A stretch of DNA of 64,000 nt, taken from Corallium rubrum. Lineage: Eukaryota > Cnidaria > Anthozoa > Scleralcyonacea > Coralliidae. The position numbers and the translations under genes are program-made. Below, piece after piece: positions 22,827 through 61,000 of this stretch (the first letter of the stretch is position 1; each line of letters opens with the position of its first letter). Below the pieces are notes generated by a model. The model was not told the DNA's origin. It did not search any database and worked only from the letters and a program-made list of their open reading frames with translations. The stretch lies in contig OZ036006.1 of NCBI GenBank assembly GCA_964035015.1, positions 9,041,951-9,105,950 on the forward strand, written 5' to 3'.

Positions 22827-23110
22827 TATATGACATCACATAACACGTCATATACGACATCATACTATGTCAGATATGACGTCACATTAATTTCAAATAT
22901 GACATCATATATCACATACATGACGTCATATGACATCTACATGACGTCATATACGCCATACATGACGTCATATGACATATTTGACGTCATAACATGTGAC
23001 ACCCTATGACGTCATGTAAAATATACCTGACGTCATGTGACATATATAATGTCATTTATGACGTCATATGACGTCACATATGATGTGAAATATAACATGC
23101 CCACATGTCA
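22827..23110. repeat. TGACGTCA-rich satellite next to the ACK-like stop codon
   Basis: Variants of the unit TATGACGTCATATGACAT repeat, with many exact TGACGTCA palindromes. It lies 18 bp past the stop of the ACK-like gene, so it should fall in its 3' UTR. The 8-mer is the CREB/ATF site, but here it is most simply a satellite unit. Confidence 0.85.
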
Positions 23111-23127
23111 TGTCAAACACATGTCAT

Positions 23128-49716
<26,589 letters not shown>

Positions 49717-49739
49717 TCTCGGATACTTTGCTGTATATA

Positions 49740-50940
49740 AATGTATACAATAACTACCACTGATTTTTGACAATGATTTACCAAACAAAATCAAGCTGCC
49801 GTTAGAGATAACCTTTGTTCCCTTTCGTCTAGGAAGCAATTGACCCTATAGGTCGTAGATTTTATATATAACTTATCCCGCTAAAAGCTGTCAGGCCAAA
49901 AGCTCGGAGATTAAACGTAGTCAAAGACGAGAGACTATATGACTCACTCTTGACACATGCTAGTCTGGTCTTTATGTTTGACTTGGAATTGTTTACATTA
50001 AAATGACAAAAAGAAATATGCTCGAAACGCGGGCTTTGACGTTTTCAAATAACCTAAAAAGAAATCAGATTTTGATCAGAATTAAGTCATACAAGTCTTG
50101 CGTAAATACAGGTAACCAAATATTAAAATTGAAACGCAAAGGCAATAATAATTAGCGACGTTTGACGTACCTAGCATTGTGAAGCATTTTAAAATTGAAG
50201 TCTTAAAGTAGAGACCGAAATTGTAATCTTGGCTGTTCGCTGGACAAATGACTCCATTGGTATTTTCTCTTTAAGTACGAAGGAAATCTTTACGTCTTTC
50301 AAAAGCTGACGTAATTCCGGCGGTGTTGTCATGGTAAACACGTATGGGACCTTGTTGCTTTTCTCCTGGTATGCATGGTATTTGTTATGACCAGCACCAT
50401 GCCAGCACGTAGAGCAATGACGATGTGATATGAATAGGCCTATTTTGGGTAAGTCTATTTTCGTTAGTCTACAATTGTAGTTTGGTGTCTATAATTATAG
50501 TTTGGTGGTTAGGCGATTTTAGTCATTATTTTAGGACGCATTTCGGTCACATATATATCCAGTTTTTCCGGTGCGGTAAACGAAAACCGTTTGGTTGCGG
50601 AAAACTTTGAAATGTCTTCATCGGATATGTACGGTTACCTTTTAGAATGTAGACCGCTTTTGAGTAAGGGGCCATACACAAAATACATGACGCTTCGGGG
50701 CGGTGGGGTGGTGGGTTTGAACAATAGTCACATAATGTCACAAGGGGGGAGGGGGTATCACAAAGCACTGTCACGTGACGGAGACGCTGAAATTAAACAA
50801 GACCATGTTAATGTTGAGGAGAATTTATTGTAGAGTTAAAAATTCTCATTCCATACCACGAACAATATATTGGAGCTAGCATGACGTATTTACCGTGAAA
50901 GTGGAGTGATCGCTGACACTAGATCCTGAAGGCTCAGTCA
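49740..50940 (-). other. Region upstream of the ACK-like coding start
   Basis: The promoter and first non-coding exon should lie here or further right. I cannot place a TATA box, initiator or donor with confidence. A short frame at 50591-50833 has no support. Confidence 0.3.
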
Positions 50941-51015
50941 ATCTTGAGTCACGTAATTTTCGATGGGATGTAATGCCAACCGTCACAGATTGTCACAGGG
51001 GTGTAGGGTGGAGTC

Positions 51016-51325
51016 AACGAACGAACGAACGAACGAACGAACGAACGAACGAACGAACGAACGAACGAACGAACGAACGAACGAACGAACGAACGAACGA
51101 ACGAACGAACGAACGAACGAACGAACGAACGAACGAACGAACGAACGAACGAACGAACGAACGAACGAACGAACGAACGAACGAACGAACGAACGAACGA
51201 ACGAACGAACGAACGAACGAACGAACGAACGAACGAACGAACGAACGAACGAACGAACGAACGAACGAACGAACGAACGAACGAACGAACGAACGAACGA
51301 ACGAACGAACGAACGAACGAACGAA
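51016..51325. repeat. Pure ACGA tetranucleotide tract, about 77 units
   Basis: No interruption is visible over some 310 bp. Frames of 118-143 codons (TNER or SFVR repeats) on both strands are produced by it. Confidence 0.98.
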
Positions 51326-51385
51326 ATGACGTCAACCCAGGGACACGCAAAAATGCTACACAGTGATTCGACAGTTTGGAAATTA

Positions 51386-51486
51386 TTACTTTGAGGCCTG
51401 GACGACCTCTCCCTGTGCTGAATAAAATCGTCTGGCGTTAGCTAGAATAAAATACTAAAGACTCGTCTTCAGGATTCAAAGTGTTA
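51386..51486. mobile_element. AACACTTTGA MITE, copy 1
   Basis: Ends ACTTTGAGGCCT and TTCAAAGTGTTA, with TCGTCTGGCGTTAG inside. Further copies at 51811-51913, 52829-52929 (inverted) and 52949-53040 (inverted). Confidence 0.85.
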
Positions 51487-51489
51487 CAC

Positions 51490-51797
51490 ACACGCACGTT
51501 TTCCTTGACAAGTTTCAGTTTGACGAGTTTTATTTGGCCGTGTGTACGAGGAAATGTGACAAGTTTTTCCTTGACAAGACTCCTTGTTGAAAAGCTGGCA
51601 TGCCAACTTTTTTTTTCCCAAGGAAAACTTGTCATATCGCGAAAATTGCCCGTGTATATGACATGTCAAGGAAAATATGACAAGTAAAAAATTGTTGACG
51701 GTTCACACTAAGAAAAATTGTTGACCCGTACACATGAGCAAGTTTCTTTGCCAAGAAACATGTCAAGGAAAACTTGCTCGTGTAAACTAGGCTTTAA
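51490..51797. mobile_element. MITE with CTTGACAAG blocks and CCTAGTTTACACG end
   Basis: Inverted copies of TTTCCTTGACAAG run through the element. The right end CGTGTAAACTAGGC is mirrored by GCCTAGTTTACACGGGCAA at 52249. Related to 46.4 kb. Confidence 0.75.
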
Positions 51798-51810
51798 AGA
51801 GATAGGTTTT

Positions 51811-51913
51811 AACACTTTGAGGCCTGGACCTCTCCCTGTGCTGAATAAAATCATCTGGCGTTAGCCCGGAAGAATAAAATACTAAAGACTCGTCCTCAGG
51901 CTTCAAAGTGTTA
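51811..51913. mobile_element. AACACTTTGA MITE, copy 2
   Basis: Ends AACACTTTGAGGCCTGGACC and CTTCAAAGTGTTA. Confidence 0.85.
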
Positions 51914-52004
51914 AGTAAATTTTCTCTGAACAAACTCTCTTCGTGTTCCACTGATAAATTACTGTGTTACTGTGGAAAACTTCCGTCCTTCCTGTGCTGA
52001 GGCT

Positions 52005-52135
52005 ATGTGCACACGGTAACGTTTCCGAGCGTTTTCGTATTGTTTACTGTTCTCAAGGGAATCGAGAACAATCAGCTCATTACTTGAAACAATACGGAAA
52101 CGCTCGGAAACATTACCGTGTGCACATATAGTCTA
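52005..52135. mobile_element. 130-bp MITE with 45-bp inverted ends
   Basis: CTATGTGCACACGGTAACG is mirrored by the block ending CCGTGTGCACATATAG; inner arms TTTCCGAGCGTTTTCGTATT also pair. Confidence 0.88.
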
Positions 52136-52248
52136 AGATTAGAGCGACTAAGTCACGCCATTTTTACGCAGTTTAACTTTACCACAAATGTGACAAAGAA
52201 AATGTAATAATGTTCTTTGGTCAAAGAAAGTTTGAATTTAGAACTATA

Positions 52249-52510
52249 AAGCCTAGTTTACACGGGCAATTTTTCTTTGGCAATTTTCAACTTGACAAGT
52301 TTCATTTGCCCGTGTGTATGAGGAAACATGACAAGTTTTTCCTTGACAAGTCTCCCTTTTGAAAAGCTGGCAGGCCAGCAATACCAAAATGTGTATTTAT
52401 ACTAAAACAATTATTCGCCTCAGGCTCGGTGAATAATAACCTCGATTTCGTCTCGGTTATTATGTTCACCGATATTCACCTCGCCTTCGGCGAATAATTG
52501 TTAAATATTG
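52249..52510. mobile_element. Two MITE pieces
   Basis: 52249-52378 belongs to the CTTGACAAG group. 52395-52510 is the TTCACCGA palindrome seen at 14.5 kb, in opposite orientation. Confidence 0.75.
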
Positions 52511-52828
52511 GCGTTGTTTCGTAAGAGTTATTTTAAACAGGAAATACAAGGCATTTTTGCCGCCTTCTCACAAGAATATCTAGAATAGAAGCACTTGAGA
52601 GAATATTAGAGAACTCACGAAATATATATAGGAGCGAAATCAGGCCAACCCTTCCGCACAATAACAAGCATCTTTTATTCTATACATACAAAAAAAGCTT
52701 AAAGATCACACGAAACAAAAATTTCTTTTCCGGGTTTATACGTCGCATAATGGTCACATTTAATTCAGACGAATTTAATTCATGAATTAAACGTGACGAT
52801 TGTGCGACGTCTTTAAAACCTATTTCTT

Positions 52829-53040
52829 TAACACTTTGAAGCCTGACGACGAGTCTTTAGTATTTTATTCTGGCTAACGGCAGACGATTTTATTCAACAC
52901 AGGGAGAGGTCCAGGCCTCAAAGTGTTACAACCTATCTCTTTAACACTTTGAAGCCTCAACACGAGTCTTTAGTATTATATTCTGGCTAACGGCAGACGA
53001 TTTTATTCAGCACAGGGAGAGGTCCGGGCCTCAAAGTTAA
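52829..53040. mobile_element. AACACTTTGA MITE, copies 3 and 4 in tandem
   Basis: Two copies of about 100 bp follow each other in the orientation opposite to copies 1 and 2. Confidence 0.85.
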
Positions 53041-53352
53041 AGCGAATATTTGACCGTTTTAGTTTTCCTATATAGTTCAACCAATAATCACTCCCAAACT
53101 TTGATTCTTGGCAAATTTTTGTCCGTTCGATGCACAACATAAAAAACATCACACTAAGTAAGGTCGGATAACGTCAGTAAAAGTCCTATAACGTATAGTG
53201 TCATCGAGAAATCGTGACATGCGCAGTATATGAAAAATAACACTTTTACTGCGCAATAATAATATTACGTCAATAATGTTATTTGTTATATAGCTAGAGT
53301 TTCACTGGATGCAACGATGACTGTCATTGGTTGGTTTGTGGTCACATGACCT

Positions 53353-53850
53353 TAGTTAAATTTCAATGTCTACCAAGCGGGCAATAATTGAGAACTTATT
53401 GCCTGCTCGGTCAATAAGTTTTCAATTGTTGACCCCTAGAACTTTGAACTCTTCACGGCATCCTATAAACAAAAGCTTGTTTCGTACGAAAACAAGAATA
53501 TTTATAGGTCTTCAAAGCATGTGTGAAGATTAACTGGAGAAATGTATTGCTGTTCTTTTGTTCTGAGACTTATATTTGTTTGGTTGAAGTGAAATTACGG
53601 AGCCAGGCGAAATGTTTTGGTAAGCCTTAGCGTTTGTCTTTTGTGTACTTTCCCTTGATAAACGTCGAAATTATTCAGCGAAATTCAAGCTATATAACAA
53701 AACACTTAATGTCTGACCCTCGGGAAACAGTTAGTTTTGTTTTCCCTCGAGTCTCGATGTTTCCCTCGGCTTCGTCTCGGGAAATATCAAGACTCTCAGG
53801 AAAACAAAACAAACTGTTTCCCTCGGGAGCAGATATTAAGTGTATAGTAT
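53353..53850 (+). repeat. 500-bp duplicated repeat (mate at 56944-57440)
   Basis: The two stretches are near identical (shared TGCCTGCTCGGTCAATAAGT, TAACTGGAGAAA and TTTCCCTCGAGTCTCGATGT). An internal palindrome lies around TCGGGAAACAGTTAGTTTTG. The frames in it (for example 53634-53876) are not supported as genes. Confidence 0.85.
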
Positions 53851-53900
53851 ACTCTATAACTATAGTTATGAATTAATATATAAAGATAGTTATATAGTTA

Positions 53901-53903
<3 letters not shown>

Positions 53904-53961
<58 letters not shown>

Positions 53962-54305
53962 AATAAAATAAGGTGCCCTCTACGCACGCTCTGATTCAGT
54001 TGGTTGGGCTCCGTGCATTTATAAGAGAACATAGACCATGGATGACGGAAAGTGGCGTAGAATGGCGTCAGCTGGCCGGAAAGCCCGCCAAATTCTAAAA
54101 CTACCTCACGTTTAGCTTGATTTTTCCTCTTCTTATTTTATAAAACAAATAAAACATACCGCTCCTGTGCATATGTACTCTTATAAAGGTACGTTTGACG
54201 TGATTTGAATACGAAAGACGTGTAAACTCAACTTCTTTCGTGTTCAAATGACGTCAAACGTGCCTTTATAAGAGTACATATGCACGCAGCTTTATGTTTT
54301 ATTTG

Positions 54306-54388
<83 letters not shown>
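53904..54388. repeat. Two AT microsatellites around a 125-bp palindrome
   Basis: AT runs at 53904-53960 and 54310-54388. Between them, at 54165-54290, GTACTCTTATAAAGGTACGT and CGTGCCTTTATAAGAGTAC are mirrored ends of a MITE. Confidence 0.8.
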
Positions 54389-54389
<1 letters not shown>

Positions 54390-54464
54390 CGCTCTGCCTC
54401 GGTATTGAGCACTCTATCGTCTGTATGATTTCGAACTTGACACTTATCTTTATACAGTAAAATA

Positions 54465-54614
54465 GGTCAGTCAATGTTTCGATATGCAGGAGCCAAAGAT
54501 TGGAATTCCCTTCCCGTGCACATTAGAGAAATTACTTCTTTTAACATTTTTAAACAGACGCTTTTTAACTATCTTTTAGAAACTGATATCGATTGCCATA
54601 TTTGTAGTTCTTAA
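54465..54614 (+). pseudogene. 5'-truncated LINE: end of the reverse-transcriptase ORF
   Basis: One open frame reads GQSMFRYAGAKDWNSLPV and on through SFNIFKQTLFNYLL to a stop. The W-N-S-L-P ... F-K ... L pattern is the usual C end of non-LTR retrotransposon polyproteins. A 3' UTR with AATAAAG follows to about 54735 and then an AT tail. No 5' part is present. Confidence 0.8.
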
Positions 54615-54731
54615 TTCGTATTATAGTAATTAATATTGTAGTTAGGGTAGTTATGTAATTGTAAATACTGTTCATCCTGTTTATACCAGTTATTCTTACA
54701 GCTGAAAGGGTCTTACAGTTTAAAATAAAGT

Positions 54732-54734
<3 letters not shown>

Positions 54735-54801
<67 letters not shown>

Positions 54802-54860
54802 CAACACGGCCACTCATATTGTAAATAGTACTTAAATATATATATATATATATATATATT
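54735..54860. repeat. AT microsatellites at the LINE 3' end
   Basis: TA runs at 54735-54800 and 54836-54859. Confidence 0.95.
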
Positions 54861-54899
54861 TCTAAACTCATTAATAATTGACGAGAAAACACAAAGAAA

Positions 54900-55880
54900 G
54901 TCCATGTTTAACGTGGGTCTACACATGTGATATATAGATTTCTCTTGATTTACATAAACTTTAGCTCTGATTTTCTCGACTTAGACAACGTTTTTTTTTA
55001 GAAAAATTACTACGCCAATGAACTTACCAAACAGATCGTTTTAGAAATAATTTACAGAATGAGTTGCCGTTCTGTATACCCCGATACAGAACGGCCACTC
55101 ATTTTCTAAATAGTAGATACAGTTTTTTATTATATAGATATCGATGAAATGTGGTTAAATGTAATTTAAGCAAAGTTAACTGCCGATGTAGTTAGCCAGC
55201 GGACTACCCCTTACGACCTTGGGGAGTTCCAAGACTTTGAGGAGGCCCAGGGGCGCACACGCACGGTTCCCATTTGGCGGGGCTTGTGTCTGTAGCGTTG
55301 CTGCTATCTCTGCTGGCTTTGCTTGCTAGCCTGTTGCTCAGCTCTCGTGTCTTTTGCATTTGGATTGTCGCTTGTTCCCCCACCCTTCCCCCACCCCCTT
55401 TCAGGTAAGTAAGTTAGACTCGTGTTATACGTAATACATATTCCACTGATTACTCAGTGTGACAGGTGCCGGGAGGTCTGCCTTGGCAGAGTTGTCATGG
55501 TGACCCCTTACTGCTTACAATGTTGTCCCGAAGTCGGGATTGCTCAATTGCTTGCTATGTTGCATTGCTCATTGCGGCTAGATTGCTTAGCCTTGGCCAC
55601 CTATGGCACCTACCTCCAACCAACAACGAAGATCTGGCAGTTAAATACCAAGGTTTTCTTTTGTTGCGAAAAAGTGATATCTACACATGTGAAGATATAA
55701 ATGGTTATTTTCACATGTGAAGATATCGATGGCGTCAGCACTAAGAATCCGCTTCATAACTCTTTATTAGCGTAAACAAAATTGTATTCATTCTATAAAT
55801 TATTTACCTGTGCTACGCTTTGTTCTACAAGCTACGGAAATTCCTGTGAAAAATGCTTTCAAAACTTATGGCTTATATGT
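54900..55880 (+). other. Intergenic stretch, nothing firm
   Basis: Unique sequence, partly GC-richer at 55190-55660. The two overlapping frames at 55422-55720 have no domain I recognise. No feature is claimed. Confidence 0.35.
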
Positions 55881-55884
55881 TGTA

Positions 55885-56130
55885 ATTTAATAATTGTCAG
55901 TTGTTTGCTGTACAAGCTGTGTTAGTTAGTAATACTCAGAAAAACTCTGAGCTCTAAGCGGGACTCGAACCCACAACCTTCTGAATGCTAGCCAGACCCT
56001 CTAACCATTGAGCCACTAGAACTCAGATAGCGGAGCAAGGTTAATTAAGGTACTTATACCTTAGACAGCTTGTACAGCAAACAACTGACAATTATTACTA
56101 ACATCAAGCTGCAATTTCTGAAACTAACTA
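55885..56130 (-). repeat. Family D repeat with intact tRNA-like head
   Basis: The minus-strand cloverleaf at 55951-56022 has acceptor GTTCTAG/TTAGAGC, anticodon-loop CTAGCAT and T arm GTGGG/CCCGC. Short inverted ends (ACAGCTTGTACAGCAAACAA) bound the copy. It is the single-headed relative of 26240-26590. Confidence 0.75.
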
Positions 56131-56429
56131 TGTTGTAATTTGTTGAGTATTTTGCAAATAGAAGTGTTATATAACCTTTGCTCCATTTTACGTATATTTT
56201 TTATAGTTTATCGATATCAATATAATAAACAGAACATTATATGGCCGTGCGGAGATACGAATTTTATTTTAATTTCTCGTGTTGTTTATATCTCTCACTC
56301 GTTCGCTTCACTCACTCGTGAAAGATATTGACAACACTCGAAAATAAAATTTGTATCTCCGCACGCGGCCATGTATCATCCTCTACATAAGTATAACTAT
56401 CTGTCACTACACTATCTTCCACTTGAAAG

Positions 56430-57625
56430 TTTAAACAATTTAGGTAAATATATAAAAAATAAATTACTCATTTACTTTACTGATTTCTGGAAAGGTCAGA
56501 TTCAACAAAGTCGTTCTAATGGTAACTCTCGTACAAGTTAAGAATAATTTTGGCTTTGAAGAGTACCTTCACGAAATTTGTAATGTTAAACATCGCCATG
56601 CAGTAACAAAAGTGAGAATATCTGGAAAAAAATTACCATTTGAATCTGGCCGATATAACAAAACCCGGAACGAAAGTGTACTTTATGTCACGCGAATGAA
56701 ATCGGTGATGAATTTCACTATTTAATGTCCTGCTCCAACAAAAAGTTTGTAGAGCTTCGAAATACTTTTATAAATAACATATACAGTGTCAACGCGTCTT
56801 TCCGTTTACTTGACACAAAGGATTTCTTTCTGTATATAATAAATGTACACGATAAGTGTATCATGAAAATAATATCAAAATATTTTCATGATATTCTTTC
56901 ATTATATGATAGTCAATATATTGTCTAACCCATATTGTTATATAGCTAAATTTCAATGTCTACCGAGCGGGCAATAATTGAGAACTTATTGCCTGCTCGG
57001 TCAATAAGTTTTCAATTGTTGCCTGCTAGAACTTTGAACTCTTCACAGCATCCTATAAACAAAAGCTTGTTTGGTACGAAAAAAGAATATTTATAGGTCT
57101 TCAAAGCATGTGTGAAGATTAACTGGAGAAATAATGTATTGCTGTTCTTTTGTTCTGAGAATTATATTTGTTTGGTTGAAGTGAAATTACGGAGTCAGGC
57201 GAAATGTTTTGGTAAGTCTAATAGCGTTTGTCTTTTGTGTATACTTTCCCTTGATAAACGTCGAAATTATTCAGCGAAACTCAAGCTATATAACAAAACA
57301 CTTAATGTCTGATCCCTCGGGAACAGTTAGTTTTGTTTTCCCTCGAGTCTCGATGTTTCCCTCGACTTCGTCTCGGGAAATATCAAGACTCTCGGGAAAA
57401 CAAAACTAACTGTTTCCCTCGGGAGCAGACATTAAGTGTATATTATACCATACGCTGTACTTCAAGCTATATTGTCTAACTCACATTACTATACCCTTTA
57501 CGCTTTTAACCATATAGTTTGTATGGTATTATCTAGTTCATGTTACGGTACGTTCTGTACTTTTATGTAAATATCTTTTCATATGTGCCTGTATTGGTAT
57601 TTGATGAATAAAGTATTATTATACA
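56430..57625 (+). pseudogene. LINE 3' remnant with frameshift and a nested insertion
   Basis: Frames read HRHAVTKVRISGKKLPFESG and, one frame over, HANEIGDEFHYLMSCSNKKF, the Cys/His-type C-terminal region of many LINE polyproteins. The shift falls near 56680. The frame ends at about 56929. The tail continues after the duplicated repeat (56944-57465) and ends with GATGAATAAAGTATT at about 57600. TATTGTCTAAC occurs on both sides of the insert, as a target duplication would. Confidence 0.75.
56944..57440 (+). repeat. Mate of the 500-bp repeat at 53353
   Basis: Same order of blocks as at 53.35-53.85 kb, here inserted inside the LINE remnant. Confidence 0.85.
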
Positions 57626-57814
57626 GCTATATATAGATTACTATTTATAGATCATTTATCACGAGCGTAAACAACAATGACAAAGACCTTTCACTAAACC
57701 TAACCAACGTCTAAAAGTATTCTCGCTCGATATTCCCGAATGTTCTACGAGACTGCACGGTCATTGCTAACGACCAGTTGCTACGGTCAATTAACAATTA
57801 TAATAGCAACCACT

Positions 57815-58065
57815 AATTCGAGAATAGTTTATTTTTGTCTTTAATTGCGTTGTTTACGAAAGACGTGGTGTTCTAATTTAACCTCTTCAGTTGTTTACTG
57901 GGCAAGTAATTTCTGACAATTTAGCGACAAGTTATAGTCCAATAGAATAGTTTATTTTTATTTTTAATTGCGTTGTTTACGAAAGACATGGCGTTCTAAT
58001 TGAACCTCTTCATTTGTTTACTAGCCAAGTAATTTCTGACAATTTAGCGACAAGTTATAGTCATT
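57815..58065. repeat. Tandem 125-bp duplication after the HPS3 stop
   Basis: Two copies of TAGTTTATTTTTGTCTTTAA through TTAGCGACAAGTTATAGTC. Each carries TTTATT, that is AATAAA on the minus strand (near 57830 and 57953), so both may supply HPS3 polyadenylation signals. Confidence 0.75.
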
Positions 58066-58089
58066 ATGGTGACTTACCAAAGACGTGTG

Positions 58090-61000
58090 TTAGGACTTCG
58101 CAGTGATTTGATTTGATAAATTTTGAGCGGCGTTCTTCTGGCAAGACTCGACAAGAAATGGAAGGAAGAACGCAAAGTTTCCATCGTCTGGCAGTAGAGA
58201 CAAGAATACTGTAGGCGTTGTGTACTTCGAGAGAACAACCAAGGTTTCTGAAAATTAATACACAATCTTAAAGTGGAATAAATTACTTCCATTTTCCATT
58301 CCCATTCCCACCATCATCGTGTTAAACAAATCTTGTCTTATTTGAAAGAACACTTAAAAAGTGTATATGAAACTAAAATTAAGTTTGTCTTATTTGAAAG
58401 AACTCTTAAAATAATGGGGAATATCAATTTACAGCTTTTTCATATTTTACTTAGTTCTTGAGATATTTAGACTTATGTGATATTCAAATGAGATAACTTA
58501 TGGTTCGTTTTTTTCTAATTAACATATTCGAAAATCGCGAATATTTTAAAGATTATTGATCAAAATCACTTGAAACTTTGCATATTGCTACAGTTCATGC
58601 AACTAAACATGAAAGACAAGCTACAAGTGATTTTGATCAATAATCTTAAAAATATTCACGATTTTCGAATATGTTAATTAGTGAAAAAACGAACCATAAG
58701 TTATCTCATTTGAATATCACATAAGTCTAAATATCTCGAAAACTAAATAAAATATGAAAAAGCTGAAAATTGATATTCCCCATTATTTTAAGAGTTCTTT
58801 CAAATAAGACAAACTTAATTTTCGTCAACTAGGGGGGGAGGGGGAGGGGGGGGGGGGTTGCAACCCCTGCCCTTTTTAACCCCTGCCCTTTTTGTGAGAC
58901 CTCTAATACTAGGTTAGACATTAGATAAACAAATAATCGTCTGTTGTAGTACGCAATACAATTCTCCGCAAATCTGGCGAGACTCAGAGGCTTCTAGTTC
59001 GGCTTCAATCTCGTACCCAGTTTGTAATATGCTACACCAAGTTTTTTTCCTAAAAACAACCGCTTTTCTGAATTTGTGGGCTCAGCTTTCGAATCTCATG
59101 GCGAAATGAACCAATCATAGAGATAGAGATAGAGCTGGATTTTGGCATCCTGTAGGATATGTTTGTGTGATAATTTCTTCGTTTTTACAGTAAAATTTCA
59201 AGCTAAAATTAAGTTAGCTAAAATTGCTGCCAATGCTGTTTCCGAGGTTCTAAATTTCAAAAATTTCCGGGGGAGGACCCCCGAACCCCCCTACAAATGC
59301 AGTCACTAATGGACCTTTTCACCAATAGCGGCGCCATCTTGAATTCGCAATGCATTGTGGTCTATCCAGGGTAATAAGCTCAATTAAAAGGGTGATTACT
59401 TAGTGTTGAGACACAATGCGGTAATTGTTTCTTGATGAACACTCTCATGGCAACAATGTCTAGATATGATCGTTGTCATATTGGTTAAAGCAATAATTCT
59501 CGTATGTATAAGGATACATTTATCATGAATCTATCCTTACACGTCCGAGAATTGTTGCTTTTACCAATATGACAACTACTATATTTAGATATTGTTGCCA
59601 CCAAAGTATTTATAAAGAAAAATACTTTTTTGGTCTCAACACTACGCAATCGCCCTTTTAATGGAGCTTGCTAACCTGGATAGACCATAATGCATTGCGA
59701 ATTCAAGATGGCGCCGCTATTGGTGAAAAGGTCTATTGTCACTACTGCACCCCCCCCCCCCCCCCCCACACACACACACTTTTTGACACCTTGCTACGGC
59801 ACTGATTGTTGTTGTGGTTGGTTGTTGAGTGTTCTCGAAGAAGCATAACAAGGATATCTAGTATCCCAAATTGTTTAGAATACTGAACGACTTTGCCCTT
59901 TTTTTGCGTTCAACCCCTGCCCTCAAAATTTTCTAGTTGGGCCCCTGCAATAACAAAGTGATATCTTTTACAGCCAGGCTTCGAAATAAATTTGAAACGT
60001 ATACCGGTCACTATGACCGGCGGCTCAATAAATTTGCCGGTCACAGCGGAATTTTTACCGGTCATTTTTAGTTATAGTTATTTGCGCTCGTCGTTCGCGT
60101 GGCTCGTGAGTTTAGAAACAATAATATACAACGGGCCAACGGCGTAACCGTTTTCGAGTTTTTAGGTAACGACGGTGAGACAAACGAACACGCACACACA
60201 GACAGATAAAGGTATTATAATATAGATTATGAATTATATTTGTATATGAACATTGTTTAAGCACGCTTTAGGCACAACGCCACAACGCCAGCATATCGTA
60301 TTACAATTTGACACATTCGCTCTCATTAAAAAATTCACCGGTCATGCATGTCCGCCAAGCGATGGTATTTGCCGGTCAAACTGTAAAATTTTACCGGTCA
60401 GTGACCGGCACTTATTTCGAAGCCTGTTTACGTTTCCTTGCTTCGTTGTTGAGATATTGAGATTTGTGTGATATGCAAATATTGAGAGAGCTGTGTTGTT
60501 TCGAAATTTTTTGAAGACAAACTCACTTTTCGTTTCATTTTCAGTGAAGTGACTTTATTTATTGAAGGTAACATATAACAGTATTTAGATACTGATAATC
60601 CAATGTCCCTCACTCCTTGATGGAGCTAGTTTGTAGAATTAACTGAGGAAACTATGGTGTTGATTTTGTGGAGGGAGGGAAACCAGAGAACCTGGTGAAA
60701 AACCCTCGAGGCACAGGAGAGAACCAACACCTTTGCTCACATGAAGCTAAGGTGGTCACCCATCCAAGTACTGACCAACACCGCTGCCAAACGCTTGCGC
60801 ATGCGTGAATTCGCTACAATAAACATAGCAAGAGAAGTGGGAACTAGCCGTGCCGACAACAACCAGACAGTGAAGACTAAGTAAGACCCGACTATCCATT
60901 TGTGTTTTAAAAAAAGGGTAAAGAAAATTACGAAGGGGTAAATTCAGAATGTGTTACAATATTGACAAAGAAGCCATGCACAAATTACCTACCTTATCTT

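Noticed and set aside
50949..51394. Frames of up to 143 codons on both strands.
   Set aside because: Direct translation of the ACGA tetranucleotide tract.
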